A stretch of 64,000 nucleotides of DNA. Origin: Limnohabitans sp. Rim28. Its GTDB lineage: Bacteria; Pseudomonadota; Gammaproteobacteria; Burkholderiales; Burkholderiaceae_C. Positions within the stretch are counted from its first letter, which is position 1. Every line of letters starts with the position of its first letter. Below the pieces are notes generated by a model. It saw nothing but the letters and a program-made list of their open reading frames with translations, was not told the DNA's origin and searched no databases. The stretch spans positions 1-64,000 of the forward strand of contig NZ_ALKN02000008.1 in the NCBI RefSeq assembly GCF_000293865.2. The letters are read 5' to 3'. The position numbers were made by a program, and so were the translations under genes. This document shows positions 8,379 through 14,624 of this stretch, in pieces.

Positions 8379-8921
8379 ATGCGCCACACACACTTTGTTA
8401 AGAATCGCAGACATTTTTTGGCTGTCTTGCCGGTTCTTTGGGCGCAGCCTTTGGTGTGTGCTCAAAACACCGTGGTGGTTGCCGCCCCCCCACTTTCACC
8501 CGCTTGGGTTTTGCCCCTTTGGACTGCGCAAGGCAGCGCGTCGAAAGAGCTGAGTTCAAGTGATTTGTTGGGGCAATGGTTGTATTTGGACTTTTGGGCC
8601 TCGTGGTGCGGACCCTGTAAGCAATCGTTTCCGTGGATGGGCCAATTGCAGCAACATATGCGCGACGTCAAATTTCAAGTCGTGGCCGTGGGCTTGGACA
8701 AACAAGCGGCGACCATGGAGCGTTTTTTGAAGCAATTCCCAAGGCATGTGCAGGTGGTGTGGGACCCATTGGCCGAAACCGCCAAACGCTTTGACGTGCA
8801 AGCCATGCCCAGCAGTTACCTGATCAACCCGGCGGGGCAGGTGGTTTGGCGTCACCGGGGCTTTCATCTGGCAGACAGTGCTGCTTTGTTGGGCATTATT
8901 CGCCAGCGCGTGCTGGGTTGA
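8379..8921 (+). CDS. TlpA/ResA-type periplasmic thioredoxin
   Basis: A 180-residue thioredoxin-fold protein with an N-terminal signal peptide (FLAVLPVLWAQPLVCAQ) and the active site WCGPCK at residues 76-81 within FWASWCGPC. The cis-Pro loop is MPSSYLINPAG. Such proteins reduce or exchange disulfides in the periplasm. The ATG at 8379 is chosen because it puts the signal peptide at the start; an in-frame ATG at 8337 adds 14 residues. The gene is divergent from the DUF1800-to-apbE operon. TlpA-like proteins are often seen beside DUF4266/DUF3570/ApbE genes, so it likely belongs to the same system, perhaps keeping the Cys-rich DUF4266 tail reduced (inference). Confidence 0.9.
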   Translation: MRHTHFVKNRRHFLAVLPVLWAQPLVCAQNTVVVAAPPLSPAWVLPLWTAQGSASKELSSSDLLGQWLYLDFWASWCGPCKQSFPWMGQLQQHMRDVKFQVVAVGLDKQAATMERFLKQFPRHVQVVWDPLAETAKRFDVQAMPSSYLINPAGQVVWRHRGFHLADSAALLGIIRQRVLG

Positions 8922-8964
8922 GCCAGACTTTTCAGGGACTTAAAGATAGCCCGTGCCATCGGCA

Positions 8965-9849
8965 TCAGGCCGCTGGCGAGACATACTCGAGCGGAACTGC
9001 TGGCGTGCCCATTAGCCCGATTTGGGTCAGGTTCAAACTGGTCTGCGCTGCCAACATGGCCAAAGATACAGGGGTGTGCTGGCCTGATTCGATCAAAGCC
9101 ACAAATTCTTGCTGCACCGTCGCTGTGGGCAGCACCCCCACAACATTCTGGTACAGCGTGCGAACCACCTCTGCGGGGTTGGTCACTTGGTCTCCCAAGC
9201 GAACATTCAGAGCCAGAGCCATCAACTCGGTGGCTGTGAAGTTCAGTTGATCCAGATAGTGCAAGCCAATGCCTACATAGACCTTGTCGCGGATGGCTCC
9301 CGCACCAAATACAGCCCCCAAAATTTGCAGGACTTCACCCGCATGGCCTTTCATGTCCAAGGCCAGTGACATGTCTGAAAAATGGATTCTTTCAATTTGA
9401 ACCAAGCGGTCCGTGCCATTGGAGCCCTTGTTGTCACGGACATCGGCACCCGCCGTGCTCAATGTCACGGTGTAGTCTTGGCGGGCACCCTTGTAGGTGA
9501 CCGTGTCCAAACCCCAATTTCCCACCAGCTGCTCGCTGCCCAAGCCATCCGTGAAGTTTTGGTTTTGGTACAAAAGAACGGTTTTATCGGGGAACTGAAC
9601 CGCCTCGACATTGAGTAAGGTGACTTTGTCAGCGCTAGAAGCACCCGAGATGGTGTCCATGTAAACAATGCCCGGGTAGGCATTGATCTCAAAGTTGCTG
9701 GACGCCCACTCGACAACCAGGGTGTCGTACCCGCCCCGACCATCGACCGTATCGGACCCGCCCAAAGGGTAAATCCACTCGTCTGTGTCCGTGCCTAGGA
9801 TAACTTCACTGCCGGTGTTTTTTTTGCCGTCAATTCGGTGGGGTGTCAT
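8965..9849 (-). CDS. RTX-like secreted protein with DUF4214-like C-terminal module
   Basis: A 294-residue protein without signal peptide. The N-terminal third has RTX-type Gly-Asp motifs (ILGTDTDEWIYPLGGSDTVDGRGGYDTL) broken across residues 17-44. Then come two beta-rich segments ending in VEAVQF and IERIHFSD, as in calcium-binding haemolysin-type repeats. Residues about 180-285 are helical and align with the tail of the metalloprotease at 3138-5219. Shared features are ILGAVFG, IGL-YLDQLNF against IGLTYFEGLNY, NVRLG, and AA-TSLN--QIGL. This looks like a type I secretion substrate or adhesin-like scaffold. Residues 65-71 read DTISGAS, identical to the heptapeptide in the DUF3570 protein. Confidence 0.8.
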   Translation of the reverse strand: MTPHRIDGKKNTGSEVILGTDTDEWIYPLGGSDTVDGRGGYDTLVVEWASSNFEINAYPGIVYMDTISGASSADKVTLLNVEAVQFPDKTVLLYQNQNFTDGLGSEQLVGNWGLDTVTYKGARQDYTVTLSTAGADVRDNKGSNGTDRLVQIERIHFSDMSLALDMKGHAGEVLQILGAVFGAGAIRDKVYVGIGLHYLDQLNFTATELMALALNVRLGDQVTNPAEVVRTLYQNVVGVLPTATVQQEFVALIESGQHTPVSLAMLAAQTSLNLTQIGLMGTPAVPLEYVSPAA

Positions 9850-10112
9850 ATTGCCTTTCTCAAACCATCAAAATCTACAAATGAATAGGATTTGATGGCG
9901 TTGTGACTATCATACAAAAATGATATTGCACTGAAGAGGCAAACCTGTTACCAAAACCATGTCGGTGTCATTTTTCAGATTGGCCGCCTAACTCAGCAGA
10001 TCTCCTTGGGTTGAATACGCAGCAGCACAAAGCCAAAGCAATGGATGCGTCACTTAAAATCAACGATTCAATGACAACGTTTTATTTTTCATTTTTCCGC
10101 TATAGACGCACC
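9850..10112. promoter_or_regulatory. AT-rich divergent intergenic region
   Basis: The 263 bp between the RTX protein gene and the cyclophilin gene contain no supported gene. The sequence is AT-rich and probably carries divergent promoters; CTATAGAC near 10100 could be a -10 for the cyclophilin gene. No clear repeat or operator was found. Confidence 0.35.
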
Positions 10113-10934
10113 ATGTTCAAAATAAAACCGCTTGTTTTTTGTTTGACCTTGTTGCTTGCAGCTTGTGGCGGTAGCTCAGGTTTTGCGCCTTTCATTTCGG
10201 CGGCCAAGCCTGAGTTTTTGCAATACGGTCGCACCGCCACCATTTTGTTGGGTGGGCGGCATTTGCGCTCTTTTTTGGTGGTGGAGTCGCCCGGTTGCGC
10301 TAATCCGGTGTTTTCGCAGCGCAGCACCACAGAGCTGTTGGTGCTCAATTGCATGGTGAATGGGGTGGGTGATTTGCCTTTGTCGGTCAAGGACCCCGAA
10401 GGCAAGCTGGTGTTTGCCACCACTTTGACGGTGCCCAAACCGCAGGTGAACTTGGTGACCAGTGCGGGCAACATGCTTTTGGAACTGGACCCGGCCAAGG
10501 CTCCGGTTTCTGTGAACAATTTCTTGAGCTATGTGCGCCAGGGCTTTTACACCAACACCTTGTTTCACCGGGTGATTTCCGGCTTTGTGGTGCAGGGCGG
10601 TGGTTACAACACGGGCTTGGTCAAAAAGCCGGGGCAGGCAGCGCCGATTGCACTGGAAAGCCAAAACGGTTTGTCCAACCTGCGTGGCACTTTGGCCATG
10701 GCCCGCACCAATGAGCCGAATTCGGCCACGTCTGAGTTTTATGTGAACTTGGTTGACAACTTGTTTCTAGACTACAGGGACAGCGCCAACCCGGGTTATG
10801 CGGTGTTTGGCACGGTGGTTCAGGGCATGGGGGTGGTGGATGCCATCGCGTCCCAGCCCACCGGCACTGTGAATGGGGTTCCCAATGTGCCGCTGTCCGA
10901 GGTCACCATCACGTCGGCTGTGCAGGTGCGCTAA
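10113..10934 (+). CDS. lipoprotein cyclophilin-type peptidyl-prolyl isomerase
   Basis: A 273-residue protein. Residues 1-19 are a lipoprotein signal with lipobox LLAACG. Residues about 25-110 form a beta-rich domain that resembles an IPT/TIG-like sandwich. Residues 112-270 are a cyclophilin catalytic domain with VNNFLSYVRQGFYTNTLFHR and VISGFVVQGGGY. The domain catalyses cis-trans isomerisation of proline bonds, here outside the cytoplasm. The ATG at 10113 is chosen because it directly precedes the signal; the frame stays open to an upstream ATG at 10011, which would add 34 hydrophilic residues. It appears monocistronic. Confidence 0.9.
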   Translation: MFKIKPLVFCLTLLLAACGGSSGFAPFISAAKPEFLQYGRTATILLGGRHLRSFLVVESPGCANPVFSQRSTTELLVLNCMVNGVGDLPLSVKDPEGKLVFATTLTVPKPQVNLVTSAGNMLLELDPAKAPVSVNNFLSYVRQGFYTNTLFHRVISGFVVQGGGYNTGLVKKPGQAAPIALESQNGLSNLRGTLAMARTNEPNSATSEFYVNLVDNLFLDYRDSANPGYAVFGTVVQGMGVVDAIASQPTGTVNGVPNVPLSEVTITSAVQVR

Positions 10935-11033
10935 GAGGCTGATGCCGCCATCAAGGCGGCTGATGGTGTAAGAGCCTTGGCTCAAGAATGTGCGTTTGGT
11001 GCCGATATCTCAGAACACCAATCATTTCTTGCC

Positions 11034-11255
11034 ATGCAGCTTATTTACAAATCACCCGAAAAGTTCGAGATACCCGAACGGCACAGGTATGTCTTTGACG
11101 GTATGGACGTGGGCGACAGTTTGTTTTTTGACGACTTCAAGCTCGCCGAGAACGCCCGGGTGGCGGCCATCCAGTTCGCCAAAAGGCGAAATCCCGATTG
11201 GAAGTTCGGGATTCGCAAGATGAACAACGGTTGGCGGATTTTCAGGATGGTTTAA
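11034..11255 (+). CDS. small hypothetical protein
   Basis: A 73-residue protein starting MQLIYKSPEKFEIP. It has an acidic middle (VGDSLFFDDFKLAENARVAA) and ends NNGWRIFRMV. This layout (a GDSxFF segment, a helix, then a conserved Trp-Arg-Ile/Val-Phe/Trp-Arg end) is typical of small single-domain hypotheticals found in phage and accessory regions. The ATG at 11034 gives the usual length; the frame also opens upstream at 10977. It converges on, and overlaps by 4 bp, the end of the lipoprotein gene on the other strand. Function unknown. Confidence 0.6.
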   Translation: MQLIYKSPEKFEIPERHRYVFDGMDVGDSLFFDDFKLAENARVAAIQFAKRRNPDWKFGIRKMNNGWRIFRMV

Positions 11256-11725
11256 CGGCCAGAGCAGCTGTTGATGTTGCAAGGGCAGTCGTAGATGTCA
11301 CCTACGATGGTGGTGAGGAAAGGCGAGTTGCTCAGGAGGGTGCCTTCACGCAGCATGATGTCGGTCTGCCCACCCATGTTGACGTTGGCGGGTATGCCAG
11401 TTTCGGAGTGGTGCACGATGGTGACCCATTTACCACCCATGAGAAATGCGCGGTTTTTGAACAGGTTGAGGGCCGAGCTGAAGTCGCTGTTGGTGCGCAC
11501 ACGGTAGCGCTGGATGAGCGAGCAACTGTTGACGGTGGCGTAAACCTGCGAGCCAACAATGATGGATTTGGATTGCGGGGTCTCTTGGTACAGCACGTCG
11601 GGCTGAGAGATGGTGGTGTCTTTGTTGATGTCTTTGGCGACACTCGGTGCAACGCGCAGGTCAATGCTGGCGCAGGCGGTCAGAAAAAGGGCGGTCGTCA
11701 GAGCGATCAGGGTCGAGATTTTCAT
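11252..11725 (-). CDS. lipoprotein with RcsF/DUF4156-like domain
   Basis: A 157-residue protein with a lipoprotein signal (ALTTALFLTACAS, lipobox Cys at about 18). The mature part has a Cys at NSCSLIQRYRV, a helix (SALNLFKNRAFLMGGKWVTIV) and a strand ending IVGDIYDCPCN. The order Cys - helix with Lys/Ala - Gly - VTIV strand - Gly-x-x-Tyr-x-Cys is that of RcsF- and DUF4156-like outer-membrane lipoproteins. That assignment is by pattern only. It may sense or respond to envelope state. Monocistronic and convergent with the small gene at 11034. Confidence 0.65.
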   Translation of the reverse strand: MKISTLIALTTALFLTACASIDLRVAPSVAKDINKDTTISQPDVLYQETPQSKSIIVGSQVYATVNSCSLIQRYRVRTNSDFSSALNLFKNRAFLMGGKWVTIVHHSETGIPANVNMGGQTDIMLREGTLLSNSPFLTTIVGDIYDCPCNINSCSGR

Positions 11726-12261
11726 GGGATGGGCCTTCGGGTGCAGTGATGGGTGACGAACTGCGATGGTGGCAATTCATTGTTTTTATTATCACTTTGC
11801 CCTTTGGGCCCTGTCCACGCCTGCCTGTGTAACAACCGTAACTTGTTATCTTAGGTGTGCAATAAAACGCGCTTTTGCAGGATCAATACACCCAAAGCAT
11901 GTTGTGACCCGCCATGCCAGCGGTGGCGGTGCCGACAATCAGAATCTCTGGCAAATCGTTGCCGGTGTGCAGGTAGCAGCCATCGCCCAATGGCACCCAG
12001 CCGATGGATTCGGCTTCGATTTCGGCCAGTTCGCGCCAAAATTCAGCTTCGATGTCGGCAGTAGGGTTAGGGCCAGAAATGTTGGGCATGGGCTTGGGTG
12101 GGTCAGGCGGGATGGTGGGCAGTGCGAGTCGATGCTGGAAATGTCAAAGTTGGCATTGTAGTGAGTGAGGCAAGGACTCAAGTTTGGGCACTTGGGGACG
12201 ATTCTTGACAGACTGAGTGCCGACGTGTTGTGCAGCACTCTTAACCTGAGATTTCTCAACG
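11726..12261. other. mostly non-coding interval
   Basis: These 536 bp hold only one weak gene candidate (11883-12089 minus). The part at 11775-11875 is lower in GC than its surroundings and contains TAACAACCGTAACTTGTTA (11829-11847), in which TAACAA and TTGTTA form a short inverted repeat. No RNA gene or transposon end was recognised. Confidence 0.4.
11883..12089 (-). CDS. possible small hypothetical protein
   Basis: A 68-residue frame with an acidic N-terminal half (ADIEAEFWRELAEIEAES) and a hydrophobic C-terminal half. The composition is plausible for a real protein, unlike the overlapping frames on the other strand. There is no good ribosome binding site and no recognisable family. It could be a remnant or a false frame. 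Confidence 0.35.
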   Translation of the reverse strand: MPNISGPNPTADIEAEFWRELAEIEAESIGWVPLGDGCYLHTGNDLPEILIVGTATAGMAGHNMLWVY

Positions 12262-12651
12262 ATGTTGCGCCTTTGGATATCTGCAGTGGGTGTGTTGCTG
12301 TTGTCAGGCTGTGCAAGTTTTTTGCACAGTGATGTGCAGCATGTGCAGGTCACGGCCAAGTGCAAAGACCGCGTTGTGCCCGCCGCATGTGTGGCGCAAA
12401 ATGCCAAGGGGGTCTGGCATTTTCAGGCGCCCAGTACCATTGAGGTGCGCAAGGACATGACGTCTTTGCAAATTGCCTGCAGATCACTTTTTTTCCCTGA
12501 AATCACGGCCACGGTGCCTTCGCGACTGAATTTGTCGATGGCGGGAAATTTGTTGGTGGGCGGTGTGGTGGGTGCCGGGGTGGATGTTTACCGTGGCACT
12601 GGTTTTGCGTATGCCTCCGATGTGCGCATTGCATATTCGGCGTGCCAGTGA
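12262..12651 (+). CDS. small lipoprotein of unknown function
   Basis: A 129-residue protein with a lipoprotein signal (GVLLLSGCAS, lipobox Cys at residue 17). Then come a beta-rich region with paired Cys (KCKDRVVPAACVAQ) and a C-terminal Gly-rich hydrophobic stretch (AGNLLVGGVVGAGVDVYRG). This pattern is typical of small outer-membrane lipoproteins of Proteobacteria. It ends 22 bp before the PKD-repeat lipoprotein gene, so the two are probably co-transcribed. Function unknown. Confidence 0.75.
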   Translation: MLRLWISAVGVLLLSGCASFLHSDVQHVQVTAKCKDRVVPAACVAQNAKGVWHFQAPSTIEVRKDMTSLQIACRSLFFPEITATVPSRLNLSMAGNLLVGGVVGAGVDVYRGTGFAYASDVRIAYSACQ

Positions 12652-12673
12652 GCGTTTCCTCAAAGGGCAGGAC

Positions 12674-13948
12674 ATGAAAAATCTCAGAGTTTGGTGCGTT
12701 TTGGCTTTGTTGCCGGTGTTGGCGGCTTGTGGCGGGGGAGGCTCGGGCTGCAACTTGCTGGGGGGAGCGCTGTGCGACTCGTCCACCCCGGTGGTCAACC
12801 AAGCGCCGGTGGCGGTGGCGGGCGCCAACCAAAGTGTGTTGCTGGGGGCAGGTTCCGTGAAGCTCAATGGCAGTGGCAGCACCGACGCCAATGGCGATGC
12901 GCTGACTTATGAGTGGGCCATGGATTCCAGGCCTCCTCGAAGTGCCGCTGATTTGAGCCAGGCGACCTCGGTCGAGCCGACGTTCACGCCCGATCTTCCG
13001 GGAGAGTATCGCTTTTCTTTGGTGGTCTCGGACACCAAGCTGCGCAGTGCCAGGTCTTTGGTGACGGTCACCGTGTCGGAAGTGAATGCGCCCCCCGTGG
13101 CCAATGCCGGGGTGGACCAGAGCGTGTTGGTCAATGCCGTGGTGTCGCTGGACGGTCGTGACAGCTCAGACGCCAACCGCGATAACGTGTTGACCTTCAC
13201 ATGGTCTTTGGTGCGGCCCGATGGCACGTCGGCGGTCTTGACCGGTGTGCGCCCCACCTTCACGGCTGCCCTGACGGGCACTTACACTGCGAGCCTGACG
13301 GTGCGCGATGAGGTCTCGTCCAGTGCACCCGATGCGGTGCGCGTGGTGGTCTCGGCCGTCAATGCGCCCCCTGTGGCGGTGATCACGGCGCCTTCCAGCG
13401 TGGTGATGGGCACGCGAGTGCAGCTCAGCGCTGCGAGCAGCACCGACAGCAACCGCGATACCTTGAATTACAAGTGGGCATTGCTGGACAAACCCAGAAA
13501 GGCCACGGGTGCTTTGGCCGACAGTGCGGCCGTTTTGTCGAGCGCGACCTTGGTCAACCCCTTGTTCACCGCCGATGTGGCAGGGTTCTATGTGTTGAGC
13601 CTGGTGGTCAACGATGGCCAGGTCAACAGCGAGCCGGTGACGGTGTTGGTGACGGCCTCATCCCAGAACTTGCCGCCTGTGGCCAACGCAGGCCCTGAGC
13701 AAGTGGTGGTGGTGGGTGCGCCGGTGACCCTGAGTGGCAGTGCCAGCACCGACCCCAATGAGGACACCTTGACTTACCAATGGTCCCTGACCACCCGCCC
13801 CAATTTGTCGGCTGCGGCATTGACCAACCCGAACACCGTGGGGCCGACCTTCACGCCGGACTTGGCGGGCTTTTATGTGGCGACTTTGACCGTGAACGAC
13901 AGCAAGGGCGGCACCCATGTGTCGCGGGTGTTGATCAAAGCGGAGTGA
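12674..13948 (+). CDS. PKD-repeat lipoprotein
   Basis: A 424-residue protein with lipoprotein signal LLPVLAACGG and four tandem PKD/Ig-like domains of about 90-100 residues. Each begins with a variant of APVANAGxxQSV, has GSxSTDxNxDxLTYxW in the middle, and ends with YxxSLxVxD before a short linker. PKD domains mediate protein or glycan contacts at the cell surface. The ATG at 12674 is chosen because it has an upstream AAAGGGCAGG ribosome site and starts the signal; the frame opens earlier at 12563 inside the preceding gene. It lies just before the secretion operon on the same strand, but a promoter and palindrome separate them. Confidence 0.9.
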   Translation: MKNLRVWCVLALLPVLAACGGGGSGCNLLGGALCDSSTPVVNQAPVAVAGANQSVLLGAGSVKLNGSGSTDANGDALTYEWAMDSRPPRSAADLSQATSVEPTFTPDLPGEYRFSLVVSDTKLRSARSLVTVTVSEVNAPPVANAGVDQSVLVNAVVSLDGRDSSDANRDNVLTFTWSLVRPDGTSAVLTGVRPTFTAALTGTYTASLTVRDEVSSSAPDAVRVVVSAVNAPPVAVITAPSSVVMGTRVQLSAASSTDSNRDTLNYKWALLDKPRKATGALADSAAVLSSATLVNPLFTADVAGFYVLSLVVNDGQVNSEPVTVLVTASSQNLPPVANAGPEQVVVVGAPVTLSGSASTDPNEDTLTYQWSLTTRPNLSAAALTNPNTVGPTFTPDLAGFYVATLTVNDSKGGTHVSRVLIKAE

Positions 13949-13950
13949 GT

Positions 13951-13996
13951 TTGATAATTTCATATAGGAACGAGTTATACTCGCTTCCTATATGAA
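13951..13996 (+). promoter_or_regulatory. promoter inside a long inverted repeat that overlaps the next start codon
   Basis: The left arm TTCATATAGGAACGAGT (13959-13975) pairs with the right arm ACTCGCTTCCTATATGAA (13979-13996) through 17 base pairs with a single bulged base and a 3-nt centre. A -35-like TTGATA (13951-13956) and a -10-like TATACT (13976-13981) flank and occupy the repeat. Initiation about 7 nt after the -10 would begin near 13988, only a few bases before the ATG at 13992, giving an almost leaderless message. The arrangement looks like an operator that occludes its own promoter. The same repeat in RNA would also sequester the start codon. Confidence 0.7.
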
Positions 13997-14624
13997 CTTT
14001 CAGATCCGCGTTCCTCTTGACACAACGGCCGAGCAACATGCTCGGCTGGGTGCTTTACGGGTGGTGTTTGCGCAGGTTTGCAACGAACTGGCGCCCCATG
14101 TGCAGCAGTCCCGGGTGTGGAACCGGGTGGCTTTGCACCATTTGCATTACCGCGCTTTGCGGGCGCAGTTTCCGGCTTTGGGCTCGCAGATGGTGTGCAA
14201 CGCCATTTATGCGGTGTCCAAAATGGCCCGCTTGATTTACCAACACCCCCAAAGTCCTTTCAATCCGGCCCTCAAACCAGGCGCTGCTTTGCCGCTTTTG
14301 CGCTTTGCCGACAGTTGCCCGGTGTACTTTGACCGCCACACCTTGAGCATCAAGCCGGGGCAGTTGTCGCTCTTCACCATGGACGGGCGCATGCGCTTTG
14401 ATTTGACCTTGAGCACCGACAAGCTAGCGATTTTTGCCCAAGCCAAGTTGCGCGAGATTGTGCTCAATGAACGGGCAGACAAGGTCTTTGAGTTGTCGTT
14501 TTATCTGGATTCGGCCGACGTGGCGGATCTGCCCGAGGGCGATGCGCCCGCTGTGCCAAGCCTGGAGGGTGCAGTGCCTTCCCGCTTGATTCCCGAATAT
14601 GTTTCTGTTGAGGTGACGCCATGA
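13992..14624 (+). CDS. RuvC-less TnpB-like protein (N-terminal half of TnpB/OrfB)
   Basis: A 210-residue protein that follows the order of the N-terminal half of TnpB (IS200/IS605 OrfB). It opens with a strand (FQIRVPLDTTAEQHARL), followed by a helix with VFAQVCNEL and a helical segment (RALRAQFPALGSQMVCNAIYAV, residues about 54-75). A DRHTLSIKPGQLSLFTMDGR strand pair (about 114-133) and a KVFELSFYLD strand (about 164-173) come next. In active TnpB this leads through a Pro-rich linker into the RuvC domain, whose first catalytic Asp follows. Here the Pro-rich linker is present but the protein ends (SVEVTP). Base composition matches its neighbours, and its stop overlaps the start of the first ABC transporter gene by 4 bp, so it is a settled operon member. 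Family assignment is by motif reading only. Likely a nucleic-acid-binding regulator. Confidence 0.65.
   Translation: MNFQIRVPLDTTAEQHARLGALRVVFAQVCNELAPHVQQSRVWNRVALHHLHYRALRAQFPALGSQMVCNAIYAVSKMARLIYQHPQSPFNPALKPGAALPLLRFADSCPVYFDRHTLSIKPGQLSLFTMDGRMRFDLTLSTDKLAIFAQAKLREIVLNERADKVFELSFYLDSADVADLPEGDAPAVPSLEGAVPSRLIPEYVSVEVTP

Noticed and set aside
10944..10960. GCCGCC-ATCAA-GGCGGC hairpin after the cyclophilin gene
   Set aside because: The stem is strong but there is no T tract after it, so it is not called as a terminator.
13992..14624. TnpB-like gene as an ordinary decayed insertion sequence
   Set aside because: No IS200/IS605 ends, no tnpA and no RuvC remnant lie downstream, because the next gene starts within the stop codon; decay would not give such a precise operon junction.
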